Source: 2-12-FULL-41-17 sp964562855 | Lineage (GTDB): Bacteria > Patescibacteriota > Microgenomatia > Curtissbacterales > GWA2-41-24 | DNA length: 7,129 nucleotides | Assembly: GCA_964562855.1 (NCBI GenBank) | Contig: CAZLVB010000035.1 | Coordinates: 1 to 7,129, forward strand | Reading direction: 5' to 3' | In this document: in pieces, positions 1 to 4,735 of the stretch | Position numbering within the stretch: the first letter of the stretch is position 1 | Layout of the letters: each line of letters begins with the position of its first letter | Notes under the pieces: generated by a model | Database searches by the model: none | The model's input: the letters and a program-made list of their open reading frames with translations, nothing else | Told to the model about the DNA's origin: nothing | Position numbers and translations under genes: made by a program

Positions 1-524
1 CCAAGTACCCTTTCTGCGACAGGAAAAGCTTCCGTCAGAATATATCTTGATGCTCCTTTACCTTTATATTCAGAAGTTGCAGTAAGAATTTCCTGTTCAC
101 TTTTCTCGCCAAAACCGGCAAGTTTTCTAATCTTGCCCTCTTTGGCCGCTTTTTCCAGATCCTTTGGATTTTTAATGTTTAGCTCTTTTGCCAGTTTATA
201 AGCGCTTTTGGGGCCTAAACCCCCAATAGAAAGAAGCGAGAACATACCGGGAGGCAAACTTTGCTTAATATCCTCAAAGTGCTTAACTTTACCGGTTTTA
301 AACAGCTCATCTAAATGGCTTCTTATAGATTGGCCCAAACCGGAAACAGTATCAAGCTGCCCTTCATCCCATAAATCTTTTAATTCACTGGTGGCATGCT
401 CAACACTGGTTGCAGCATTATCATAAGCAATAACCTTAAAACGATTTTCGCCTTTTGCCTCATAAGCAGCAGCTATTTCCCGCAGCATTTTTGAGATTTC
501 TCTGTTTGAGATAAATCTAGTCAT
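1..524 (-). CDS. polX: PolX-family DNA polymerase, N-terminal part (runs off left edge)
   Basis: This is the first 174 codons of a second PolX gene; the reading frame is open to the window edge. It aligns without gaps to residues 1-174 of the complete PolX at 2976-4727, with 31 differences (about 82% identity), and many codons differ only at the third base, which indicates selection on the protein. The part seen covers the helix-hairpin-helix DNA-binding region (GLGPKSAYKLAKEL near residue 102, GFGEKSEQEI near 137) and the start of the Pol beta-like domain. The catalytic aspartates and the PHP domain lie outside the window, so it cannot be said whether this copy is complete. The start is the ATG at 524, preceded 12 bases upstream by a GGGAGG ribosome-binding site (plus strand cctccc, 537-542); that site is absent from the other copy. 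PolX enzymes fill short gaps in base-excision repair. It lies left of the N gap, so it may come from a wrongly joined contig. Confidence 0.88.
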   Translation of the reverse strand, partial: MTRFISNREISKMLREIAAAYEAKGENRFKVIAYDNAATSVEHATSELKDLWDEGQLDTVSGLGQSIRSHLDELFKTGKVKHFEDIKQSLPPGMFSLLSIGGLGPKSAYKLAKELNIKNPKDLEKAAKEGKIRKLAGFGEKSEQEILTATSEYKGKGASRYILTEAFPVAERVL

Positions 525-545
525 GATTGACTGTAGCCTCCCATA

Positions 546-573
546 ATTGTAAACTACAAACGCTATTTTGCAA
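546..573 (-). promoter_or_regulatory. Possible sigma-70-type promoter of the left PolX copy
   Basis: On the minus strand TTGCAA (573-568) and TACAAT (551-546) are separated by 16 bases. They match the -35 consensus at 4 of 6 and the -10 consensus at 5 of 6 positions. The -10 box ends three bases before the GGGAGG ribosome-binding site, so transcription would start close to or just after that site, which weakens the call. It is a pattern match only. Confidence 0.3.
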
Positions 574-610
574 CTTAAAAACTGGTTTAGGCCAGAACAG
601 AGCTAAAGCT

Positions 611-688
611 TGTGCGGGACAAGCACGTCATATTAACATTAAGGACATGGGCAGCAAACCATGCTTGCCCGTAAAATTTGCGTAAACT
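611..688 (+). repeat. tRNA-Asp leader repeat, copy 1
   Basis: This 78-base segment is similar (roughly 80% by eye, with small gaps) to 1003-1076. Both contain a gg(g/a)caagcacgt block, an attaaca block, and then an imperfect inverted repeat (gggcagca / tgcttgccc) followed by gtaaaatttgc. In both copies the segment ends exactly where a tRNA-Asp begins. The conserved hairpin and position suggest a 5' leader of the tRNA transcript, or simply that a larger block was duplicated together with the tRNA. A shorter, weaker match lies at 845-870. Confidence 0.65.
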
Positions 689-719
689 GGGCTCGTAGTG
701 AAGAGGCCTATCACGCCTC
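689..719 (+). tRNA. tRNA-Asp 5' half, cut off by the assembly gap
   Basis: These 31 bases are identical to the first 31 bases of the intact tRNA-Asp at 1077-1153: acceptor strand GGGCTCG, D arm and the beginning of the anticodon stem (GCCTC). The sequence then enters ten Ns, and what follows the gap is not a tRNA-Asp 3' half but minus-strand sequence of other tRNAs. The gene may be complete in the real genome and simply broken here by the contig end. Confidence 0.7.
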
Positions 720-729
720 NNNNNNNNNN
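720..729. other. Assembly gap (10 Ns)
   Basis: Ten undetermined bases join two contigs. The left contig ends inside a plus-strand tRNA-Asp anticodon stem and the right one begins inside a minus-strand tRNA anticodon loop. Ten Ns is often a placeholder, so the true gap length and even the adjacency are uncertain. Confidence 0.98.
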
Positions 730-762
730 GAAACAGTTGCTCTGCCACTGAGCCACACCGGC
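730..762 (-). tRNA. tRNA 5' half abutting the gap, identity unresolved (Thr-like)
   Basis: Read on the minus strand from 762: acceptor strand GCCGGTG, then TG, a D stem GCTC/GAGC around the loop AGTGGCA, A at position 26, anticodon-stem strand ACTGT and loop bases TTC, where the Ns begin. The folded parts are canonical. The first anticodon base would be C, but the other two are missing. The body resembles bacterial threonine tRNAs, which is a guess from memory of the family and not proof. The 3' half is absent from the window. Confidence 0.6.
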
Positions 763-779
763 AAGTCATGGCAGGCGGG

Positions 780-814
780 CGAAAGCGCTGCTCTACCAAC
801 TGAGCTAAGGTGGC
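780..814 (-). pseudogene. Truncated tRNA 5' half (Thr-like) without a 3' half
   Basis: On the minus strand from 814: acceptor strand GCCACCT, TA, D stem GCTC/GAGC with loop AGTTGGTA, A26, stem strand GCGCT and then TTCG. After that the sequence turns into CCCGCCTGCC and cannot form the anticodon stem, variable region or T arm. No matching AGGTGGC acceptor strand occurs between here and the gap. It is therefore a tRNA half that stops at the anticodon loop and lies 17 bases ahead of another 5' half (762-730) in the same orientation. It may be a remnant, a split tRNA gene or a misassembly. Confidence 0.6.
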
Positions 815-1002
815 AAAAAACTACTCTATGCACCATTGTTCACGGGCGGGGCAAGCAAGTTAATTTTAGCTTTTTAGGAAACCGGATTCAAACATATCAA
901 TTTGGGATTGCCGGGATAAAAACGACGATCCCAGATTGGATTGACAGCTATTTTAGCTTCCTGTAAACTACATCTGGCCTAACCCCGCACTACAACAAGT
1001 TG
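815..1002. other. Non-coding spacer with small inverted repeats
   Basis: No credible gene is seen. A short stretch at 845-870 (ggggcaagcaagtta) resembles the tRNA-Asp leader repeat. Two gggat motifs (904-908 and 913-917) can each pair with the single atccc at 928-932, giving alternative hairpins; the outer one extends to tgggat/atccca (903-908 with 928-933). Without neighbours that explain it, no function is assigned. Confidence 0.4.
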
Positions 1003-1076
1003 AGTGCAGGGCAAGCACGTTACATTAACAGTTAGGGGAAGCAAACCCTGCTTGCCCCGTAAAATTTGCAAGGGAT
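1003..1076 (+). repeat. tRNA-Asp leader repeat, copy 2
   Basis: Homologous to 611-688 and directly upstream of the intact tRNA-Asp. The motif gggcaagca occurs at 1009-1017. Its reverse complement tgcttgcccc lies at 1049-1058 and can pair either with that motif or with the nearer ggggaagca (1035-1043, one-base bulge, loop aaccc). Two mutually exclusive stems are thus possible in the leader RNA. The last bases, ccccgtaaaattt (1055-1067), also form one arm of the inverted repeat around the tRNA. Confidence 0.6.
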
Positions 1077-1166
1077 GGGCTCGTAGTGAAGAGGCCTATC
1101 ACGCCTCCCTGTCACGGAGGAGATCGCCGGTTCGAATCCGGTCGGGCCCGCCAAATTTTTACGGGG
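1055..1166 (+). repeat. Inverted repeat enclosing tRNA-Asp
   Basis: The left arm ccccgtaaaattt (1055-1067) and the right arm aaatttttacgggg (1153-1166) are reverse complements apart from one extra T. They enclose the tRNA, beginning nine bases before its 5' end and including its final A of CCA. In a precursor RNA the arms would form a 13-bp stem with one bulge. That could be a processing stem, or the trace of a transposition or recombination event; the sequence does not tell which. Confidence 0.6.
1077..1153 (+). tRNA. tRNA-Asp (anticodon GTC)
   Basis: A complete cloverleaf is visible. The acceptor stem pairs GGGCTCG (1077-1083) with CGGGCCC (1143-1149), including one G-U pair. The anticodon stem is CCTCC (1104-1108) with GGAGG (1116-1120), and the loop CTGTCAC places anticodon GTC at 1111-1113. 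The T arm is GCCGG-TTCGAAT-CCGGT (1126-1142). The discriminator is G1150, as expected for aspartate tRNAs, and CCA (1151-1153) is encoded. It reads GAC/GAU codons. It is the only tRNA in the window with an encoded CCA. Confidence 0.95.
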
Positions 1167-1326
1167 TCACGGTGAAGATCGCCGGTTCGAATCCGGTCGC
1201 GACCGCTCGCTCGTCAAAATGGATTTCGCTTTCACCAATTATTTTTACAAAAATTGGTTTAGCGCTCCATGATTTTTCCTCTTCAAAATGAATAACATCT
1301 AGAGAAAAAAAGTACAAACAGAATTA
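1159..1326 (-). pseudogene. Possible 3' remnant of a minus-strand gene
   Basis: The minus strand has about 55 open codons ending at TAA (1161-1159). The middle part (HFEEEKSWSAKPIFVKIIGE) has protein-like composition, while the last 15 or so residues (VATGFEPAIF...) are merely the antisense of the tRNA T arm, a well-known artefact in annotations. No ATG start or ribosome-binding site is present and a stop lies directly upstream, so if it was ever a gene it is a broken tail. The frame could equally be chance; no family is recognised. Confidence 0.2.
1165..1205 (+). pseudogene. tRNA 3'-half fragment, tRNA-Asp-derived (minihelix-like)
   Basis: From 1167 the sequence repeats the 3' half of the neighbouring tRNA-Asp starting at its anticodon (gtcacgg, then agatcgccggttcgaatccg), with 35 of 39 bases the same, but the acceptor strand has become CGCGACC. 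D and anticodon arms are missing. GGTCACG (1165-1171) can pair with CGCGACC (1198-1204) at 6 of 7 positions, so acceptor plus T arm (GCCGG-TTCGAAT-CCGGT) could fold as a minihelix. No CCA follows. It is most simply a partial duplication of tRNA-Asp. Confidence 0.55.
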
Positions 1327-1386
1327 GCCTCTTTAAAAATCTTGGTTTCTATGATATTTTGCTTCTAACTTCGTAATCTTCTGCCT

Positions 1387-1395
1387 GGAGGGAGG
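1387..1395 (+). promoter_or_regulatory. Strong ribosome-binding site of the LysM gene
   Basis: GGAGGGAGG ends four bases before the ATG at 1400. It fixes the start of the LysM protein and contrasts with the weak or absent sites of polX and lemA downstream. Confidence 0.8.
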
Positions 1396-1399
1396 TAAA

Positions 1400-1951
1400 A
1401 TGGCTAAAACCACCTTGGTTAAAAGATTAAGCAAATTCAACTGGCAGGAATCTTACGCTTCATTAATTTTGGGAGCAATAATCGTTGTGATTTTGGGACT
1501 TTTGGTCGCCAATTTTCTGACGCGAAACCGCGGCACCATTGACCAGGCTGATATGACTCAGTTGACAGAAGAAGAACAACGGCCCCCGGTTGAAGGTCGC
1601 GACTACCAGGTTAGAGAAAACGATTCTTTGGCCAAAATTGCAGAAACGGCCTACGGCAACCAGGAATTCTGGCCGGCACTAGCTGCGGCTAACAACATTG
1701 CCAATCCTAACGTAATTTGGACTGGAACAACAATAAAGCTACCAGTAAAAGACGAGCTTACAAAAACAAAAGAGGCTGCGAGCGTGACTTCGTATCAAGT
1801 TGCGCAAGGAGAAACACTCTTTACCATTGCCGAAAAAGTTTATGGTGATGGCAGCAAATGGACGGTTTTGGATCGGGCAAACGGATCACTGCGGCTCACA
1901 AACGGCAATCCTTTAGTTTACGCAGGCAGTACAATAATTGTACCCAGGTAA
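1400..1951 (+). CDS. Membrane-anchored protein with two LysM domains
   Basis: This 183-residue protein has a short basic cytoplasmic start, one transmembrane helix (about residues 21-41, SLILGAIIVVILGLLVANFL), a charged linker and two LysM repeats. LysM 1 (about 68-115) begins YQVRENDSLAKIAETAYGN and ends GTTIKLP; LysM 2 (about 131-182) begins YQVAQGETLFTIAEKVYGD and ends GSTIIVP. The fold is therefore an outward-facing module tethered to the membrane. LysM domains bind N-acetylglucosamine-containing glycans such as peptidoglycan, so a role in cell-wall anchoring or as a scaffold is inferred; no hydrolase domain is present. The start has a strong GGAGGGAGG site. The gene ends with a TAA TAA double stop three bases before tRNA-Gly, suggesting that mRNA and tRNA share a transcript. 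Confidence 0.92.
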   Translation: MAKTTLVKRLSKFNWQESYASLILGAIIVVILGLLVANFLTRNRGTIDQADMTQLTEEEQRPPVEGRDYQVRENDSLAKIAETAYGNQEFWPALAAANNIANPNVIWTGTTIKLPVKDELTKTKEAASVTSYQVAQGETLFTIAEKVYGDGSKWTVLDRANGSLRLTNGNPLVYAGSTIIVPR

Positions 1952-1954
1952 TAA

Positions 1955-2025
1955 GCGGGATTAGTTGAGCGGTTCAACGCCACCTTCCCAAGGTGGAAAG
2001 ACGGGTCCGACTCCCGTATCCCGCT
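1955..2025 (+). tRNA. tRNA-Gly (anticodon CCC)
   Basis: The cloverleaf is complete in 71 bases: acceptor GCGGGAT (1955-1961) with ATCCCGC (2018-2024), D stem GTTG/CAAC, anticodon stem CCACC (1980-1984) with GGTGG (1992-1996), loop TTCCCAA with anticodon CCC at 1987-1989, a four-base variable region and T stem ACGGG/CCCGT. The discriminator is T, usual for bacterial glycine tRNAs. CCA is not encoded (CAC follows), so it must be added enzymatically. The T loop reads TCCGACT, with C where nearly all elongator tRNAs have T at position 55. The 3' end is repeated near 2942, as expected of an integration target. Confidence 0.9.
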
Positions 2026-2028
2026 CAC
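2014..2028 (+). repeat. Direct repeat at tRNA-Gly 3' end, left copy (att-like)
   Basis: CCGTATCCCGCTCAC spans the last T-stem bases, the acceptor strand and three bases past tRNA-Gly. It recurs with a single mismatch at 2942-2956, 928 bases downstream. Duplication of a tRNA 3' end is the usual footprint of site-specific integration, though no integrase is present. Confidence 0.6.
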
Positions 2029-2080
2029 GAACCTAACCTAAATACTGGAGACGGGACTGTAACTTCAAAATAAGTCCGAC

Positions 2081-2097
2081 CCTATCACTTTTATAGG
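2081..2097 (-). terminator. Weak hairpin downstream of the orphan gene
   Basis: cctat (2081-2085) pairs with atagg (2093-2097) around a seven-base loop, starting 15 bases beyond the stop of the minus-strand gene. The stem has only five pairs, and no proper T-run follows in either direction, so a terminator role is doubtful. Confidence 0.2.
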
Positions 2098-2111
2098 TTA
2101 TTATTTGGGAA

Positions 2112-2810
2112 TTAAGCAGATTGAGCAACTTGAGGTTGAAGTTTAGTTGCTTGATCCTTTGCGAAACTGTCAGCCAATACAACCGCAAGTTTACATAAAG
2201 ATAAACCAGGAAAATCGTAGAGATTTTGCTCTCGTTCAGTTGTTACTGCACCATTCTCCCCCGAACGCACCCAAGAAGCCGTCGTATCCTCAACATTCAT
2301 CTGCCCGTGTGGACGTGAGTAACTTCCCTCACGAGGAGGGGAATATAGAACACGCAACATTTTTTCTCCGTGTGTACCTTGCTGTCCGCAACTTAACCTG
2401 ACTCTTGCATCAACGCCATCGCCAAATGATTCCTTTCTATAACCGTATATCTCAACTCCCCAACTATGATTTAGGACAACACCAAAATCCCTTCCAAAAA
2501 GTTCACGAAATTCGCTAACCCTATCATCAAATCTTGAATCCAGCCAGGTTCTATAGTGGAGGTCAGGATGTTCTGCTTGAAGCCATTCTGTCTCTTTAAG
2601 TGGTTCAAGTATTTCAAAGAAAAGTTGATAGCCCTGTGTTAGAAGATCTTCTGTTGTCCATTTGTCTTTCAACTCGCCGCCTTTAGGGTGTTTGCTAACT
2701 CTATCAAGCCAAACAAGTGTTCTTTCATCCAGTGATAACGGCGATTCCGTCGAGCGTTCTTGACCGGTCATAAAAGTAAAAAGGAGGACAGTTGCTAAAT
2801 AATAAACCAA
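2112..2810 (-). CDS. Hypothetical protein, no family recognised
   Basis: The open frame encodes 232 residues from a TTG at 2810, or 219 from the ATG at 2771; neither start has a ribosome-binding site on this strand. The longer form begins with an uncharged hydrophobic stretch (VYYLATVLLFTF) that could be a signal or anchor segment, while the shorter form would be soluble. The composition is protein-like: acidic and aromatic-rich in the middle (LFFEILEPLKETEWLQ, WLDSRFDDRVSEFRELFG), then a beta-like part (GVEIYGYRKESF, DARVRLSCG) with two cysteines overall, and a polar glutamine- and alanine-rich tail. No catalytic motif is identifiable. It is alone and antisense between tRNA-Gly and polX, inside a segment bounded by a tRNA-derived direct repeat, so it looks like cargo of a small insertion. 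Confidence 0.6.
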   Translation of the reverse strand: MVYYLATVLLFTFMTGQERSTESPLSLDERTLVWLDRVSKHPKGGELKDKWTTEDLLTQGYQLFFEILEPLKETEWLQAEHPDLHYRTWLDSRFDDRVSEFRELFGRDFGVVLNHSWGVEIYGYRKESFGDGVDARVRLSCGQQGTHGEKMLRVLYSPPREGSYSRPHGQMNVEDTTASWVRSGENGAVTTEREQNLYDFPGLSLCKLAVVLADSFAKDQATKLQPQVAQSA

Positions 2811-2831
2811 AAGTGTCTACTGGTCAATAAT

Positions 2832-2841
2832 CGATATATCG
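2832..2841. promoter_or_regulatory. 10-bp palindrome upstream of the orphan gene
   Basis: CGATATATCG is a perfect palindrome 22 bases ahead of the TTG start of the minus-strand gene. It could be an operator half-pair or an AT-rich promoter part, but a palindrome this short can occur by chance. Confidence 0.15.
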
Positions 2842-2941
2842 CCCTGAATTTATGTGACTCTTCAACAATTCCAATTGAAACGCTAGCAATTTAGCCTCTT
2901 CCGAATTATCATTAAGCAAATTGTGGAGTCCGACCCGAATA

Positions 2942-2956
2942 CCGTCTCCCGCTCAC
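2942..2956 (+). repeat. Direct repeat of tRNA-Gly 3' end, right copy (att-like)
   Basis: CCGTCTCCCGCTCAC matches 2014-2028 at 14 of 15 bases. A nearby gtccgac (2928-2934) also matches the tRNA T loop (2005-2011), but the distance between the two blocks is five bases longer here, so this copy is not a working tRNA end. It lies 19 bases before the polX start. Confidence 0.6.
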
Positions 2957-2961
2957 TCCGT

Positions 2962-2967
2962 TATAAT
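2962..2967 (+). promoter_or_regulatory. -10 box immediately before polX (possible leaderless start)
   Basis: TATAAT, a perfect -10 hexamer, ends eight bases before the polX ATG. Transcription from it would begin at or next to the start codon, giving a leaderless or nearly leaderless mRNA. This fits the absence of any purine-rich ribosome-binding site (the preceding bases are attcctgc). No convincing -35 box is seen. Confidence 0.45.
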
Positions 2968-2975
2968 ATTCCTGC

Positions 2976-4727
2976 ATGGCTAAATTCATCTCAAATAGAG
3001 AAATCGCCCAAATGCTGCGGGAGATTGCTGCAGCTTACGAGGCAAAAGGCGAAAATCGTTTCAAAGTTATCGCCTACGATAATGCAGCAACCAGTGTCGA
3101 GCATGCTACCAGTGAACTGAAAGATTTATGGGAGGAAGGAAAGCTTGATACCGTTGGTGGTCTTGGTACGTCCATAAGAGCGCATTTAGACGAGCTATTT
3201 AAAAAAGGCAAAGTTGGACATTTCGAGGACCTTAAAAAGAGTTTGCCGCCGGGTATGTTTTCTCTACTTGGTATCGGCGGTCTGGGCCCCAAAAGTGCTT
3301 ATAAACTTGCAAAAGAGCTTAAGATTAAAAGTCCGGATGAGCTGAAGAAAGCAGCAAAGTTGGGCAAAATCAGAGATCTTGTCGGCTTTGGCGAAAAAAG
3401 CGAACAAGAAATTTTGGCCGCAATTGCCGAATTAAAAGGCAAGACAGGCACAAGATATCTCCTAACAGAAGCATTTCCGCCTGCCGAACGCGTCCTTAAC
3501 CATCTGCGAAGCCATACCGCCTGCAGGCGAACCGAGCCTTTAGGGTCACTGCGCCGAATGCTTGCAACTGTCGGCGATATTGATATTGCCGTTGCCAGCG
3601 AAAACCCTAAAGAAATTATTGATCATTTCAAAAAATTTAAAGAAATAAAACGAGTCCTAGATGCAGGCGAGCGTAAATCATCCGCTCTTTTGCATAATGG
3701 TATGCAGGTGGATCTATTGGTTACGCCCGCTCGGGCCTTCGGCGCACTTCTGGTTCATTTTACAGGATCCAAGAATCACAACATTGCCCTTCGTGAATTC
3801 GCTCTTAAAAAAGGCATGTCGGTTTCCGATTACGGTATAAAGCTCAAAGGTAAACTCAAGGAATTCGCGACAGAAGAAGAATTTTACAAGTTTTTGGGCA
3901 TGGATTTTATTGTTCCGGAGATGCGCGAAAATACCGGCGAAATCGAGGCAGCACTTGCGCACAAACTGCCACAAGTTGTTGACACCGGCGATATTAAAGG
4001 CGATATTCACCTTCATTCTAATTACCCAATTGAACCCAGCCACGATTTAGGCACAGCTTCTTTTGAAGAAATCATAAAGCGCGCTAAAGAACTAAACTAC
4101 CAGTACGTTGGTTTCTCCGACCATTCTCCCGGATTCTCCACTCACACTAAAGCGCAAATCATAAATCTCATCACCAAAAGGAAACACAAAATTGAAAGCC
4201 TGAAAGCCAAAAATAAAGGTTTTGGGATCCTCAATCTTTTAGAAATCGATATTTTAAAAGACGGTCAGCTTTCTGTTCCGCCAGAAGGACTTAAATTGCT
4301 AGATGGCGCCATTGCCGGCATCCATTCCAGCCACAGACAGGCAAAAGATCTGATCACCCAAAGGCTGCTTGTTGCTATAAACTCACCCTATGTTCAAGTT
4401 ATTTCGCACCCCACAGGCAGGCTCTTGAATCAGAGAGAATCCTATGAGGCAGACTGGCCGAGGGTTTTTGCGTCTGCCAAAAAGACAGAAACGATGCTGG
4501 AGATCAATGCTTATCCCAACCGCCTTGATCTTACTGATTCGCTGATACGTGAAGCTAAATTAGCCGGGATTAAATTTATTATCAATACCGATGCCCATCA
4601 GCTCAAACACATGGACAATATGAGGTTCGGCGTCGCCACCGCCAGACGCGGTTGGGCCACTAAAGCTGATATCGTAAATACCCTGCCTTGGGTTGAATTT
4701 GCCAAACTGTTTAGGGTTAATGTATGA
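2976..4727 (+). CDS. polX: DNA polymerase/3'-5' exonuclease PolX
   Basis: This is a full-length bacterial family-X polymerase of 583 residues (typical length about 570). The N-terminal region carries helix-hairpin-helix elements (GLGTSIRAHL near 62, GLGPKSAYKL near 102, GFGEKSEQEI near 137). The Pol beta-like nucleotidyltransferase core follows: GSLRR at 190-194, the metal-binding pair D201 and D203 in VGDIDIAV, and the third aspartate D246 in QVDLLV. The C-terminal PHP phosphoesterase domain (about 340-575) has its metal ligands in place: DIHLH (343-347), SDH (381-383), LEIDIL (E423, D425), H450, H478 and NTDAHQ (D539, H541). All catalytic residues of both domains are present, so gap filling and 3' end processing in base-excision repair are expected. 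The start has no ribosome-binding site but a TATAAT just upstream. lemA begins eight bases after the stop. A second copy lies at 1-524. Confidence 0.96.
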   Translation: MAKFISNREIAQMLREIAAAYEAKGENRFKVIAYDNAATSVEHATSELKDLWEEGKLDTVGGLGTSIRAHLDELFKKGKVGHFEDLKKSLPPGMFSLLGIGGLGPKSAYKLAKELKIKSPDELKKAAKLGKIRDLVGFGEKSEQEILAAIAELKGKTGTRYLLTEAFPPAERVLNHLRSHTACRRTEPLGSLRRMLATVGDIDIAVASENPKEIIDHFKKFKEIKRVLDAGERKSSALLHNGMQVDLLVTPARAFGALLVHFTGSKNHNIALREFALKKGMSVSDYGIKLKGKLKEFATEEEFYKFLGMDFIVPEMRENTGEIEAALAHKLPQVVDTGDIKGDIHLHSNYPIEPSHDLGTASFEEIIKRAKELNYQYVGFSDHSPGFSTHTKAQIINLITKRKHKIESLKAKNKGFGILNLLEIDILKDGQLSVPPEGLKLLDGAIAGIHSSHRQAKDLITQRLLVAINSPYVQVISHPTGRLLNQRESYEADWPRVFASAKKTETMLEINAYPNRLDLTDSLIREAKLAGIKFIINTDAHQLKHMDNMRFGVATARRGWATKADIVNTLPWVEFAKLFRVNV

Positions 4728-4735
4728 TTGCATAA

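Noticed and set aside
208..426. 72-codon plus-strand frame, resembling the frame at 3074-3292 on the minus strand
   Set aside because: Both are antisense shadows of the same PolX region; their mutual similarity simply reflects the two homologous polX copies.
587..966. Overlapping open frames on both strands across the N gap
   Set aside because: They read through tRNA halves and Ns, and give the typical tRNA-derived peptide strings; no start site or protein-like sequence supports them.
600..1210. CRISPR-like array from the repeated gggcaagca motifs
   Set aside because: Only three irregular copies with unequal spacing, tied to tRNA leaders, and no cas gene; not a CRISPR array.
1234..1258. Hairpin accaatt/aattggt as a terminator after tRNA-Asp
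   Set aside because: The stem is AT-rich with an internal mismatch, no T-run follows, and it lies within a possible minus-strand coding remnant.
1004..1291. 95-codon plus-strand frame
   Set aside because: It runs through the intact tRNA-Asp and the tRNA fragment, so it is not a gene.
2147..2401. 84-codon plus-strand frame inside the island
   Set aside because: It overlaps the longer minus-strand frame, has no ribosome-binding site and its composition is not protein-like; it is the weaker of the two.
3714..4043. 109-codon minus-strand frame inside polX
   Set aside because: Antisense to a well-supported catalytic region of PolX.
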